Source of the DNA: CAXOVX01 sp964213345
GTDB lineage: Bacteria > Pseudomonadota > Alphaproteobacteria > Rickettsiales > Midichloriaceae
NCBI GenBank assembly: GCA_964213345.1
Contig: CAXOVX010000011.1
Span: 1-39,251 of the forward strand
DNA length: 39,251 bases
Direction of reading: 5' to 3'
Shown: positions 8,493 through 18,044 of the stretch, piece by piece
Layout of the letters: each line of letters starts with the position of its first letter
Numbering within the stretch: the stretch's first letter is position 1
The notes under the pieces: model-generated
Databases searched by the model: none
Told to the model about the DNA's origin: nothing
Seen by the model: the letters and a program-made list of their open reading frames with translations, nothing else
Made by a program: the position numbers and the translations under genes

Positions 8493-9950
8493 ATGGATAT
8501 TAACGATAATATAAAAAAATTAAAGACAATCAAAAGTATAATAAGCGCCTTAAAGTTCGATTTATTGACAAAAATGCCGATTACTGGAGCCTTGCAAAGG
8601 CACTCTCAGGTTAATTGGCTATATGATAAATTATATGAAATACTGGAATCGTATAGTATTTCAGAAATTGATGCAAAATTGGATCAATGTGTTAATCCTC
8701 TAGAACAAAGGAATATAGTCTTATACAAAAGAGCTATGGTTGAGTACTCGATCATTAACAAAGAATTAAAGGATAAAATAGAGAATGCAAAAATAAAGAC
8801 AGAGGTTTTATGGAGACGAGCACGGGAAGAGTGTGATTTTAATATAGTTTCTCACTCTTTTAGAGAATTGGTTAGATTATACAGAGAGTATGCAAATAAA
8901 TTATCTGAGTATTATAGGATAAGTCCTTACGAAAGCCTTTTACGTAATTATGACTTTTGCTGTTCAGAAAAAGTTGTAGATAAATTATTTACAGAGGTAA
9001 AAGAGGGTATATTGGTTATTAGGAATCATGTTCTAGATGAGCAATATGAAAAACATAAAATTATTTACGACAGGGTAAGGCACATAAAAATACCACATAA
9101 AAAAACTCTGATTAAAAATATTATAAAATCAATAGGATTCAATTTAGAGAAAGGGTGTATAGCATATAGTACGCACCCTTTTTGTATTGGTAGTTATGAT
9201 GATGTAAGGATTGTTTTATCAAAATACGATAAACACATTATATCTATAGTAGGAGCTCTAATACATGAAACAGGACATGCACTGTATTCCCAAAATCTAC
9301 CAAATATTCACATAAATGACTTAATTGGGGATTTTGCGGGAGACGTTATACATGAGAGTCAAGCATTATTATGGGAGTTTTGTATTGGAAGAAGTAAGGT
9401 ATTCTCAGAATACTTAGCACAAATATTGTATAAAATTTGTGGTATAAAAATGGAACCTTATGATTATTTCACCGCAGTAAATTACGTTCAAAATGGAAGA
9501 TCAAGACTAGATTCTGATGAGCTATCTTATGCTATACATATTATCATGAGGTATGAAATTGAGAAATGTTTAATAAATGGGGAGGTAGATGTTTCTGATG
9601 TGCCGGAATTATGGAGAGTTTTGACTAAAAAGTATAATATATCGTGTAGTAGGTTAGGGTGTTTAGAAGATATACATTGGTATATGGGACATGTAGGATA
9701 TTTCCCCTTATATCTTCTTGGTGCTATATATGCCGCTCAATTCTATAATACACTACTTAGCAGAATTAATTCCGATCTATTAAAGTGTGAATTTAATGGT
9801 ATTGTTAGAAAGCTAAGTAAAATAATTTATACAAAAGGTAATTTGTATGATTCATCCGTACTGATAAAAAAAGTTACTGGAATTGATATATGTAGTACAT
9901 TTTATTTACAAAATTTAAAAGATAAATATTATGATTTTGGGTCTATATAA
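8493..9950 (+). CDS. M32 metallocarboxypeptidase (carboxypeptidase Taq family)
   Basis: A complete 485-residue protein of normal family length. It contains the STHPF motif (226-230), D-D-V-R-I at 236-240, the zinc site HETGH at 258-262, the third ligand in HESQALLWEFCIGRS (Glu 288), DELSYAIHIIMRYEIEK, and EDIHWYMGHVGYFPLY near the C-terminus, all hallmarks of peptidase family M32. It would remove C-terminal residues from peptides in the cytosol using a bound zinc ion. It has no signal peptide. The gene is unbroken between two damaged loci and follows the preceding ORF by ten bases. It may be cargo of the element, or a chromosomal gene trapped by it. Confidence 0.93.
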   Translation: MDINDNIKKLKTIKSIISALKFDLLTKMPITGALQRHSQVNWLYDKLYEILESYSISEIDAKLDQCVNPLEQRNIVLYKRAMVEYSIINKELKDKIENAKIKTEVLWRRAREECDFNIVSHSFRELVRLYREYANKLSEYYRISPYESLLRNYDFCCSEKVVDKLFTEVKEGILVIRNHVLDEQYEKHKIIYDRVRHIKIPHKKTLIKNIIKSIGFNLEKGCIAYSTHPFCIGSYDDVRIVLSKYDKHIISIVGALIHETGHALYSQNLPNIHINDLIGDFAGDVIHESQALLWEFCIGRSKVFSEYLAQILYKICGIKMEPYDYFTAVNYVQNGRSRLDSDELSYAIHIIMRYEIEKCLINGEVDVSDVPELWRVLTKKYNISCSRLGCLEDIHWYMGHVGYFPLYLLGAIYAAQFYNTLLSRINSDLLKCEFNGIVRKLSKIIYTKGNLYDSSVLIKKVTGIDICSTFYLQNLKDKYYDFGSI

Positions 9951-10112
9951 TATCGATGATTATATTTTGTATAAAATTGATCTAAGTTTAGTTTGTAAGT
10001 AAAATCCCAAAATGCGAGATTAAATTATATAAAATAAAATACCTATCTAGCTCCAATAACAATATGAAAATTCATGCTGCTAGCTAGGCTAAACACAAAT
10101 ATATAGTTAATA

Positions 10113-12188
10113 ATGGGAATAAAAATTCATTTTATCGATATATCGATAATATTATTATACCTAGTTATTACACTGGTGATGGGTTTGTATGTCTCAAAAA
10201 TAAGTGCGAGCGTTAAAGAATATATTTTAGGCAGTGGTAACTATAAAACACCATTTATGATAGCCTGTTTTATAGCTACAATAGTAGGGGCTGGTACTAC
10301 AATAGCTGTTGCAGAAAAAAGTTTTACAGACGGATTTTCTTATGCCGTAGTTTCTACACTAGGATGTTCTCTTGGAGCATTATTTTCAATAAAATTTATT
10401 GTACCAAAATTTAAGAACTATCATGGGCTTGTTTCTGTTGGTGATATAATGGAAAGACATTATGGTTTAACCGCTCGCCGCATTACTGGCATAATTGGGT
10501 TTATTTTTTGTATTGGCGCTCTAGGAACGCAAATTTTTGCTTTAGGAGTTGTAATAAAATATATAGTAGAAGCAGATGGTAACCTAATAGTGATAATTAT
10601 AGGGTTAATATTTACTTTATATTCGGCTCTTGGTGGTGGTAGGGGGATTATAGCTACGCACATGTTCCAATTTATAATATTAATTATGATTCTCCCCCTA
10701 ATTTCTGGCATATCAATAGACCATGTAGGTGGGTTGGGTGCTTTATTTAATAAAATCCCGGAGCATTATACAAAAATATGGAAAAATGAAAATTACTATA
10801 TCTACATTAGTTTGTTTTTTTGGTGTTTCTTACCAGGATTTGGCCCCGATCAAATAAGAAATTATTTAATGACTAAAGACACAAGGCAATTAAAGGATAT
10901 AATTAAGGCATCTTTAATTATCGAAGGACCTATACGTATCTTAGTCGCAATAATCGGAATGTCGGCATATGTGTTATTTCATGATATAGATCCAAATCAA
11001 GCAATATTATATATTATTGGCAATACTTTGCCTATAGGGCTACAAGGGTTAGCTTTTGCAGCGTTACTTGCAATAATTATGTCTACAGCAGATTCTCTTT
11101 TGAGTAGTGGAGTTATAGTACTTGTACATGATTTTGTAAAAACTATAAATACAAAGCTTACTGCAAAAATGGAGGTATTCATTATAAAAATCAGTACTAT
11201 TTGTATAGGGATTTCAGCAATTTTAGTTGCCGTACATTGTCGAGATATAATATACACGCTTGTTGTGTTTGGGTGTCTATATACATTATTTGTAGACATA
11301 CCGCTGCTTGGTGCAATACTAGGTTTCCAAAGCTCAACTAGAAATTATAAATTCAATTACATATTTGTAATACCATTTTTTATTCTTGGAAATTTCTTTT
11401 GTAAAACTCCTAAATATATCAACTTCATATATGTTATATCATTTTTATCCTGTTTTTTTATAATGTTGAGCGGAGATATTACAGGATATGTGAAACAATG
11501 GAATCTTTTATATAAGAACAATAGATATTCTTTTTCTAATATTTACCAATATATTAGAAAGTTAGTTTTGTATTGTAAAAATAACATCTCTGTAAATAAA
11601 TTAAATGCTATTTGTGCTGATAAAATTCAGGAGTATGGTGCCGAATATTTTAGATTTGGAGTTTTTGTATGTATAACCTATATTATCCCTTACTGGATTT
11701 GGCCTTCTTATACAGAAAAAGCAGCTTTGATAATGGTGGTAAGAATATTGGTAGGATTAATGGCAATGATATTATTATTGAGGGATTTATTGCCTAAAGT
11801 TTTAAAGAAATACCTGCCGTTGTATTGGTATATTACACTTATGATTTGTATACCATTTTATTCTACATTAATCTCAATAGAAGCAGTACGTAGCAGTGAA
11901 TGGATCATGCAAGCTGCACTGTCCTCTTTTATACTGGTGTCTCTAGTAGGGAATTGGGTTACTTTTCTTATATTAAATACTGTAGGGATAACGCTTGGAA
12001 TGACGTTATATAGCATCTTTTCTAGCACTTATGTTGTCCAACAATTTACAAACCATAATATGATTTCTATGGTGTATATGTATATTACTATATATGTAGT
12101 AAGTATGGTGTTTGTAAGAAAGAAAAATATAGACGATTTTCGAGAAAATAAAAAATCTCACGGTATTTGCTGGGGCTATAGCGCATGA
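10113..12188 (+). pseudogene. Sodium/solute symporter domain of a CbrA/PutP-type sensor histidine kinase (5' part)
   Basis: A 691-codon frame with many hydrophobic segments. Residues about 7-470 form a sodium:solute symporter (SSS/PutP) core, seen in YILGSGNYKTPFMIACF, the sodium-site region VGAGTTIAVAEKSFTDG, LYSALGGGRGIIATHMFQF and AALLAIIMSTADSLLSSG. Residues about 510-675 hold further membrane helices. Near the end, a run of six A (12150-12155) breaks the frame. Dropping one A gives KNLTVFAGAIAHDLRTP, the H-box of a histidine kinase, in the following ORF. So this is the membrane sensor half of one protein of about 890 residues. No ribosome site stands out before ATG 10113. The lesion may be a mutation or may be bypassed by slippage. 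Confidence 0.88.
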
Positions 12189-12189
12189 T

Positions 12190-12786
12190 TTGAGGACGCC
12201 AATCTCTATTATAAAATCATATATTTACGCAGTGAAATGTGGGACTATATCCAAGGAATTTATTTCAAAAATTGATCATGCTGTATGTAATGCAAGCGAA
12301 ATATTGGAGACATATATAAGAAATATCAATAATAATGTTGTTTTACAACTTGAAATTATATGGGTACAAAATTGTATAGAAGAGGCTTTGAAAAACATAT
12401 TCTTATCTAGGGCGAATACTGTTGTAACGGTAAAATATGAGAACATATACCAAATAAAGGCAGATAAGTTGATGTTAACTCAAGTAATAATAAATATATT
12501 GAAGAACGCTTTAGAAGCTATAAAACTTTCTGAATCACAGCAAATATATATATCAACATATACCAATCATTCAGAAAGGTTTATAAGTATAAAGGATAAT
12601 GGGTGTGGAATTAAGGAAGAAAATTTAAACAAGATATTCACACCATTTTACAGCAGTAAGACAAGTGGAGTTGGTATAGGGTTGGCGTTTTGTAAAAATA
12701 TTCTAGAAAAAATGGGTGCGGAAATAAAATGTAATTCTGTATATGATGAATACACTGAATTTTTAATAATTTTTAATAATATTTAA
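12190..12786 (+). pseudogene. Histidine kinase catalytic half (3' part of the SSS sensor kinase)
   Basis: The frame begins inside the H-box; the phosphorylated His of IAHDLRTP lies just upstream at about 12171-12173 in this same frame, without a start codon. It continues with a dimerisation helix, then the HATPase domain: N-box INILKNALEAI (101-111), G1 box DNGCGI (136-141), F-box IFTPFYSSKT, and G2 box GVGIGLAFCKN (160-170). All ATP-site motifs are intact. It presumably phosphorylates the response regulator 16 bases downstream. The apparent ATG-like start is an AGG/TTG artefact, so it is not an independent gene. Confidence 0.88.
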
Positions 12787-12802
12787 TTTATCAGACTAGG
12801 CT

Positions 12803-13669
12803 ATGCTAGTATGTAAATTTCCTACAAGAGTCATCATATTAGATGATGACTTAGAGCAAATCGAAGCTTTAAAATCAGTTTTTGATGATAAGTTTCATCT
12901 ATATGAGTTCTACACAGACCCAAGAATAGTAATAGATATTTTAGACAAATATGAATACATAAACACACTTGAAGAATTCTCGAATTCTTCTGTAGAAGAT
13001 AATTTCCTCCTATATAATTTTAGCGGATTATATAGTAATGTAGAAGATGGTGCTCCAATTTCTGTAATAATGTCGGACTATCGCATGACCAAATTTTCGG
13101 GGCTAGATGTTCTGAAGGGGGCTAAAAATAAGAATATTTATAGAATACTGTATACAGGAGTTGCAGATAAGGAAATGGGGATAAACGCGTTAAATAACAG
13201 CGAAATAGATGCTTACTTTACCAAATCTGACGACATTGAGAATATAATAAAATATGTTAGAGATATTGAAGAACGATTTTTTTATAAATTATCTAAGCAT
13301 TATACGGCATTATTGAAAAATTCCAAGTGTCATTCCGCTATTTTTGATCAAAATGTAATGAATATGTTTAGCGATGTATTTGCTAACCTTGGAATTGTTA
13401 ATTACTTTATTATTGATAATTATGGGAGTTATCTGTTAATAGATAAGAACGAAAAATACCATTCGCTATTACTAATGCACGAAGAGACTATACCTGAGCA
13501 AATAGAGATACTTCGCAATTTAGGATATTCTTCTAAAATAACCAATGCAGTACAAAGTAAAAAAATGATGCTATATTCCAACAGCAAATTTCAAGAGCAT
13601 TTGTATAATTGTCAGGTTATTGGAGATTATACATACACTATAGTAAGCGGTTTATCAATCAGCTATTAG
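12803..13669 (+). CDS. Response regulator with an uncharacterised C-terminal domain
   Basis: A 288-residue protein. The receiver domain (about 8-155) has the acidic pocket DDD at 14-16, the phosphoacceptor Asp 92 in VIMSDYRMTKFSG, Thr 118 in ILYTGVAD and Lys 141 in YFTKSDD. An insertion of about 25 residues (52-80) separates beta 3 from the pocket, which is unusual. The C-terminal 130 residues (YKLSKHYTALLKNSK... to GLSISY) match no output domain I know: no DNA-binding helix-turn-helix, GGDEF, EAL or HD signature is visible. It follows the kinase by 16 bases and converges with the XRE gene, overlapping it by 11 bases. It is intact. Confidence 0.85.
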   Translation: MLVCKFPTRVIILDDDLEQIEALKSVFDDKFHLYEFYTDPRIVIDILDKYEYINTLEEFSNSSVEDNFLLYNFSGLYSNVEDGAPISVIMSDYRMTKFSGLDVLKGAKNKNIYRILYTGVADKEMGINALNNSEIDAYFTKSDDIENIIKYVRDIEERFFYKLSKHYTALLKNSKCHSAIFDQNVMNMFSDVFANLGIVNYFIIDNYGSYLLIDKNEKYHSLLLMHEETIPEQIEILRNLGYSSKITNAVQSKKMMLYSNSKFQEHLYNCQVIGDYTYTIVSGLSISY

Positions 13670-14093
13670 CAGCTTGCATTGTATCCTTATAAAGGTAGAA
13701 AATAATACCTTTGATCGCCTCCTCTAAGTTTTTTATTTCATTATAATGCGTGTAGAGTGAGTTAGCTATATTATCGAGAGATACTTTTGTAATTTTTAAT
13801 TGATAAAAAGCCAAAACTTTATTTATTGCGGATAGAATATTTAAATGCAATTCTACATCAAAATTTTTGTACAAAATTAGTTCTAGGTTTTGGGAACAAA
13901 GTTGTTCTATACTAATATCAAGTAGCTTAGCTATAGATTTGAGGATTTGTTCGCTATACCCCCTTTTATATAAGATGCTGTCTATTTGGTGACGTGTGGC
14001 TCCTATTTTGTGTGCTAATTCATTTACGGGTATTTTTAGCTTATTTAATACGAGCTTTAAGTTGTTAGCCAAAATTTCTCTGTTGATCTCCAT
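13659..14093 (-). CDS. XRE-family transcriptional regulator
   Basis: A 144-residue protein with an N-terminal Cro/CI helix-turn-helix (residues about 8-66): NELAHKIGATRHQIDSILYKRGYSEQILKSIAKLLDIS, quoted only in parts as ELAHKIGATRHQIDSIL and ILKSIAKLLDISIEQL. The C-terminal 75 residues are helical (INKVLAFYQLKITKVSLDNI) and may serve dimerisation. It is transcribed away from the tra operon, and the 185 bases between them carry promoter-like and operator-like elements. By analogy with other integrative elements it may repress transfer genes; that role is inferred from position only. Confidence 0.85.
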   Translation of the reverse strand: MEINREILANNLKLVLNKLKIPVNELAHKIGATRHQIDSILYKRGYSEQILKSIAKLLDISIEQLCSQNLELILYKNFDVELHLNILSAINKVLAFYQLKITKVSLDNIANSLYTHYNEIKNLEEAIKGIIFYLYKDTMQAANS

Positions 14094-14139
14094 TTACAAA
14101 ATCCATACAAAAAATTTGATTCCTTATTTACAAAACATA

Positions 14140-14257
14140 TTGACTATATTTACTAGCACATATATCTTCTGTGTATAGAAGGTATACAAAAATATGCAAA
14201 GATTTAATAGCAAGTAATTTGTATGAAGCAAGTCTTTTTTGCATGCGCTAGTATAAT
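14140..14257 (+). promoter_or_regulatory. Divergent promoter/operator region upstream of the tra operon
   Basis: TTGACT at 14140-14145 followed 17 bases later by TATCTT at 14163-14168 resembles a sigma-70 promoter. An imperfect inverted repeat, TATCTTCT and AGAAGGTA around GTGTAT, covers about 14163-14184 and overlaps that -10 box, as an operator would. A second -10 box, TATAAT, lies at 14252-14257, about 22 bases before the ATG at 14279, without an obvious -35 box. The XRE gene reads away from here, so it could control both directions. Confidence 0.45.
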
Positions 14258-14278
14258 TTAATTACGTGTTTATATTAT

Positions 14279-14521
14279 ATGGCTAAAGAGAATCAAACAA
14301 TACGAGAGCGTATAGAAATGTATTGTCCGCTATATTCTCACATATTATTGAGAGAAATTAAGTTATTAAAGATAGAAAAAACAATCATTTATCTTAGTGT
14401 ACCAGGTTACATAGCGATAGCTGAAAAAAGAGGGTTTTTGGCTAATGAAATTGAAACTATGGAATGGGTATATTTAAGTACTTTTAAAGAATGTAGAGAG
14501 ATTAAGTATGAAATTATTTAA
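14279..14521 (+). CDS. Hypothetical protein at the head of the tra operon
   Basis: An 80-residue, unbroken ORF (MAKENQTIRERIEMYCPLY at the start, ETMEWVYLSTFKECREIKYE near the end). No domain is recognised. There is no Shine-Dalgarno sequence before its ATG, but a TATAAT box lies 22 bases upstream, so a near-leaderless message is possible. It stands 46 bases before the pilin gene, where F-type systems often place a small regulator such as traY or traJ; sequence likeness to those is not visible. Confidence 0.5.
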   Translation: MAKENQTIRERIEMYCPLYSHILLREIKLLKIEKTIIYLSVPGYIAIAEKRGFLANEIETMEWVYLSTFKECREIKYEII

Positions 14522-14567
14522 GCAACTCTTTTAAGAATCACAACGAATAAAATTTACGAGGAAAGTA

Positions 14568-14978
14568 ATGTACATCAAAAATATAGCACATAAAATATAT
14601 TTATATCTTTCATATATGTGTTTTAGAATGACTCCAAAATTTTACCTTGGGCAAAAGAAACAGCATATTGTTTCTGATAAAATGTTCTTAGTACTTGTGA
14701 TGCTTTCTGTATTATGTTTTAGTGCTTCTATTTTATTTTTTCCTGAGTTTTGTTTTGCAGAGATAGCTGAAATAGGAGATTTAAAGTCACTAGCAAAAAC
14801 AGTGCAAGATGATGTTCATAGTTACGGTATACCTATTATATTAAACACGGCTGGCGCGGCTGTAGCTGGATTTGCACTTGTTACTCAAAGATGGACTATG
14901 CTGATATTTGGTGCTGCATACCTTATATTTGTTAATATATTCTTTGGCTTTGTTAAAGGCAAATTTGGTATCAAGTAA
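14568..14978 (+). CDS. traA: TraA-like F-type conjugative pilin precursor
   Basis: A 136-residue prepilin. It has a long leader with a hydrophobic core (about 40-60) and a likely signal peptidase cleavage after FCFA (residue 64), leaving a mature protein of about 72 residues. That mature part begins EIAEIGDLKSLAKTVQDDV and has two membrane helices (about 88-105 and 108-128) joined by a short TQRW turn, the standard F-pilin shape. GAGG precedes the ATG. It is the first tra gene and its stop overlaps the traL start (TAATG). Intact. Confidence 0.8.
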   Translation: MYIKNIAHKIYLYLSYMCFRMTPKFYLGQKKQHIVSDKMFLVLVMLSVLCFSASILFFPEFCFAEIAEIGDLKSLAKTVQDDVHSYGIPIILNTAGAAVAGFALVTQRWTMLIFGAAYLIFVNIFFGFVKGKFGIK

Positions 14979-15265
14979 TGTACGATCGTAACGTCATTTT
15001 AAGATACTTAGACAACCCAACTAGGATCGCTTTTTGGACAATAGACGAAATTTCAATGCTCTTTTTACCCTCAATGCTTGGCTGTATATTTGGCTTCCCG
15101 GTAAGTGGTTTGTTTATAAGTATTGTAAGTTATGTGATGTTAAAATTTTTTAAGAATAACATGGGAGGTGGGGTATTAAAACATGCTACGTACTGGTATT
15201 TGCCTTTGCTGCATAGGTCCATGAAAATCAAGATACCATCTTATATTAGAGAATATATAGGTTAA
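14978..15265 (+). CDS. traL: TraL, F-type T4SS assembly protein
   Basis: A 95-residue protein with the TraL pattern: RYLDNPTRIAFWTIDEISML near the N-terminus, two hydrophobic segments (about 25-58), MGGGVLKHATYWYLP and a basic C-terminus (RSMKIKIPSYIREYIG). TraL is a small inner-membrane protein related to VirB3 that takes part in pilus assembly. It overlaps traA by one base and precedes traE by four. It is unbroken, one of few intact genes in the operon. Confidence 0.92.
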   Translation: MYDRNVILRYLDNPTRIAFWTIDEISMLFLPSMLGCIFGFPVSGLFISIVSYVMLKFFKNNMGGGVLKHATYWYLPLLHRSMKIKIPSYIREYIG

Positions 15266-15269
15266 GATT

Positions 15270-15827
15270 ATGCTGTATCGCTTCTTATCTAAGAATTTAC
15301 AGAGTTTAATTAAACAAAGGAATGGATTTTTGGTCTTAAGTCTTGGTTTATTGTTATGTAACGTGTTACTTGGTACATTGTTATTTTTTAAAAATGAAAG
15401 AATTATAGTAGTGCCGGCATACCTCAAACAAAGCTTTTGGAATGAAGGGAGTACCGTATCAAACTCATACATTGAAGAAATGAGTTTATTTTTTACAAAC
15501 CTAATGCTCAATACTACTCCTGATAGCCACAAGTACAGGCGAGATGTTATTTTAAGATACGTTGCACCTGAAAGCTACCATATATTCGAGAAAAAGCTTA
15601 TTGAAGATGAGGAATTAATGAGTAAAAACGCTGTGACAACACAATTTGCGGCTCGAGAAGTTAAGGTTAATTAAGATAAGTTGGAGTCTATCCTGATTGG
15701 CACATTAACCAGATATATAGCGGGCGATAGGGTAGGGCAGACTAAAGAAATATATAAGCTCAAATTTGGTTATAGTGGAGGAATATTTATGCTGAAGAAT
15801 TTTGAAACTGTATTGGAGGCTCAATGA
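15270..15827 (+). pseudogene. traE: TraE with one in-frame stop
   Basis: TraE is the VirB5/VirB8-like inner-membrane scaffold protein of F-type systems, about 188 residues. Here the first 134 codons read MLYRFLSKNLQSLIKQRNG..., a membrane helix (about 21-40), and WNEGSTVSNSYIEEMSLFFTNL. A TAA at 15672-15674 interrupts the frame. Beyond it the same frame continues to TGA 15825-15827 with LTRYIAGDRVGQTKEIYKLKFGYSGG, giving a total of 185 codons, the expected length. The stop overlaps the traK ATG. A single base change would restore it. Confidence 0.88.
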
Positions 15828-16505
15828 AGAAGTTATTTTTACTAGTTTTTCTGATAATGGGGCTCACTTCTAAAGCCTATGCGGCACAAAAGTACAAACT
15901 CAATTCAGAAACAAGAGTTGAAGCTAGTATTTCGAGCAATGAAAAAAATAGAATTGTGATTGAAAATGATAGAATTAGTGAGGTTATAGGATTATCAGAA
16001 GATTATGTTATTGAAACGGAAGATACTCAGGGACAAATATTTATCAAAGCTCAAGATAACGCCAAGAACCCCGCCATATTTAGCGTTATTACCGAAAAAG
16101 GGAAAACTCAAGATTTTAAGTTGAATATAGCTCCAAAAGCCGAAGGTCAGGTAATAATTGTAAAAGACGAAAACATAGAACTGCAATCAGGTAAAATTTT
16201 AGGTCTCAAGCATATCAAACATGAAGAAGCGATAGAGCTTATCAAGCAAGTACTGAACTCGCACGATGAACTAAAACAAGATTATTTTACTTCTGGTAGT
16301 TTAGGCTTGAAGCCTCTGGTGGTTAAAAAATCTGGAAAGTACCAAGTAGAAGTATGGAGTGTAAAGAACCAATCAAATCAAAATCTCCAACTCAATGAAA
16401 AACTTTTTTTATGATAAAGGGGGCATAGTTGCAATTGCACTAGAGAAGAGAAATCTTGGGGTGATGGAAGAAACCAGAATGTATAGGGTGGTTGCTCATG
16501 CTTAA
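15824..16505 (+). pseudogene. traK: TraK, secretin-like outer-membrane core protein, frameshifted in a T7 run
   Basis: TraK (VirB9-like) forms the outer-membrane core with TraV and TraB. A signal peptide ends in SKAYA (residue 20). The main frame runs 196 codons (RIVIENDRISEVIGLSEDYV, QIFIKAQDNAKNPAIFSVI) to a stop at 16412-16414, directly after seven T at 16404-16410. With one T fewer the frame continues as LFYDKGGIVAIALEKRNLGVMEETRMYRVVAHA, quoted here in two pieces: YDKGGIVAIALEKRNLG and MEETRMYRVVAHA. It then ends at TAA 16503-16505, overlapping the traB start. Full length would be about 227 residues, close to F TraK. Confidence 0.9.
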
Positions 16506-17683
16506 TAGATTGGAAGTCAAACATAAGCAAATCATTGCAGCTGTATTGCCATCCAGTGTAGTAACCGCATTAATTTTAATAGCAATAATAAATGTAATAA
16601 AAAATCCAACGATCAAGAAAGAAGTGCCTATAGAAGAACAAACATTAGTGAGCCATAATAAGAAAGCGTAGGGCAAAAAGTAGATCCGGAAGCTATTTGG
16701 CGATATAAGGTGCAAGAAAAGCAAGAATATGTTGAAGATCAGTTATCTAAGATTCAAACAGATCTTGCAAATGCGTTAAAACCTAAAGAAGAAAAGCCAA
16801 AATTTGAAGATGAACTATTAAGGTCTGATATAGAGTTCTTAAAGCAAGCTTATGAAAAACAAACTTCACAAACTCAAGGGCAAGTACAGTCTGATACTCA
16901 CAACAACATTTTTGGCATCGAAAGAGAGGCGTCAAAAGCAAATGCTTTGCGAAAAGTCAAATTGAACCTCAAGAGTAAGCAAGAAGAATTGGTTAAAAAC
17001 ATAGAGGTACGATACCAGCTGGAGCTTTTGCTAAAGCGGTGCTCTTAAGTGGTGCAGATGCATCTACTTCAATTACCTCACAATCGGATCCAAGGCCAGT
17101 ACTTGCCAGACTAATTGATCCTGGGACATTACCAAGAAAATTTATGAGTGATCTAAAGGATTGCCACATTGTGGCAAGTGGGTATGGAGATATAAGTAGT
17201 GAGCGAGTGTTTACTCGCCTTGAAAAATTGACTTGTATTAAGAGAGTAACTGGTGAAGTTGTAGAGACAGAAGTTGCGGATTACATAGCAGGAGAAGATG
17301 GTAGAGCTGGGATTAAAGGTGTCGGGGGATATTTAGGTAAAAGCATAATAGGTGGAGTATTACAAGGTGTTGCAGGTGTTATGGCACCTGAGCGTAATAT
17401 AGCCATCAACCCTCTTGGAGCTATTATGGAAAAGCGAAGTTACGGTGATAAATTCAAAGAAGGCTCAATGAACGGTGTAGGTAGTAGTATGGAAAGATTA
17501 TCTAAGTACTATATTGAACGAGCAGAAAGTATCCAGCCTATAATACAAGTAGCAAGTGGAAGGATTGTAGACGTTGTATTTACTGAAGGAGCTGGCATTG
17601 GAACAAAGCGAGTTAAAAAAATATTAGAGATGAGACGCCAAACCCAGGAAAATAGAGAGGATAGTATAAATGAGCAAAGTTAA
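16498..17683 (+). pseudogene. traB: TraB, VirB10-like channel protein, two frameshifts
   Basis: The start MLNRLEVKHKQIIAAVLPSS is followed by a membrane helix (SVVTALILIAIINVI), then the frame is lost near 16665. The next piece carries VDPEAIWRYKVQEKQEYVE and a coiled-coil stretch. A second change near 17010 leads to AKAVLLSGADASTS, PRPVLARLIDPGTLPRKF, HIVASGYGDISSERVFTRLE, and the TrbI/VirB10-like end NIAINPLGAIMEKRSYGDKF, closing at 17683. The joined length is about 394 residues. Its end overlaps traV by 14 bases. TraB spans inner and outer membranes and binds TraK; this copy cannot be made from one frame. Confidence 0.9.
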
Positions 17684-18044
17684 GAATTCAGTTATCATGC
17701 TGTTTTTAAGTTTAATAGTTAGTGCATGTGCTGCTAACAAAGCGGTTACTGATTGTCCAGCTGGTGTTGGAGTGCAATGTAAGTCTATATCAGAGGTAAA
17801 CAATATGGTGAATTTGAAAGAACTGGGAGGTGACAAAGTAATTGAGTCGAAACTGGGCTATGAGGAAAAGCCAATGCTTATTCTTAACACTGCTTTTACA
17901 GATAGGAACCAACCTAAGGAAGTAAAAAGAATACCAGAAAAGACAATGAGGATATGGATGAACAGCTTTACAGATGATAAGGGAGACTTTGTGAAAGAGA
18001 CCTACACATATACGGTGATAGAACCTGGATTTTGGGATGAATAA
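17670..18044 (+). CDS. traV: TraV outer-membrane lipoprotein
   Basis: A 124-residue lipoprotein: N-terminal KVKNSVIMLFLSLIVSAC with the lipid-bearing Cys at 20, then the TraV signature DCPAGVGVQCKSISEVNNMV at about 33-52 with its two conserved cysteines. The remainder is polar and ends EPGFWDE. TraV anchors the TraK ring in the outer membrane. The gene overlaps traB and stops one base before traC. It is intact, though slightly shorter than F TraV (171 residues). Confidence 0.9.
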   Translation: MSKVKNSVIMLFLSLIVSACAANKAVTDCPAGVGVQCKSISEVNNMVNLKELGGDKVIESKLGYEEKPMLILNTAFTDRNQPKEVKRIPEKTMRIWMNSFTDDKGDFVKETYTYTVIEPGFWDE

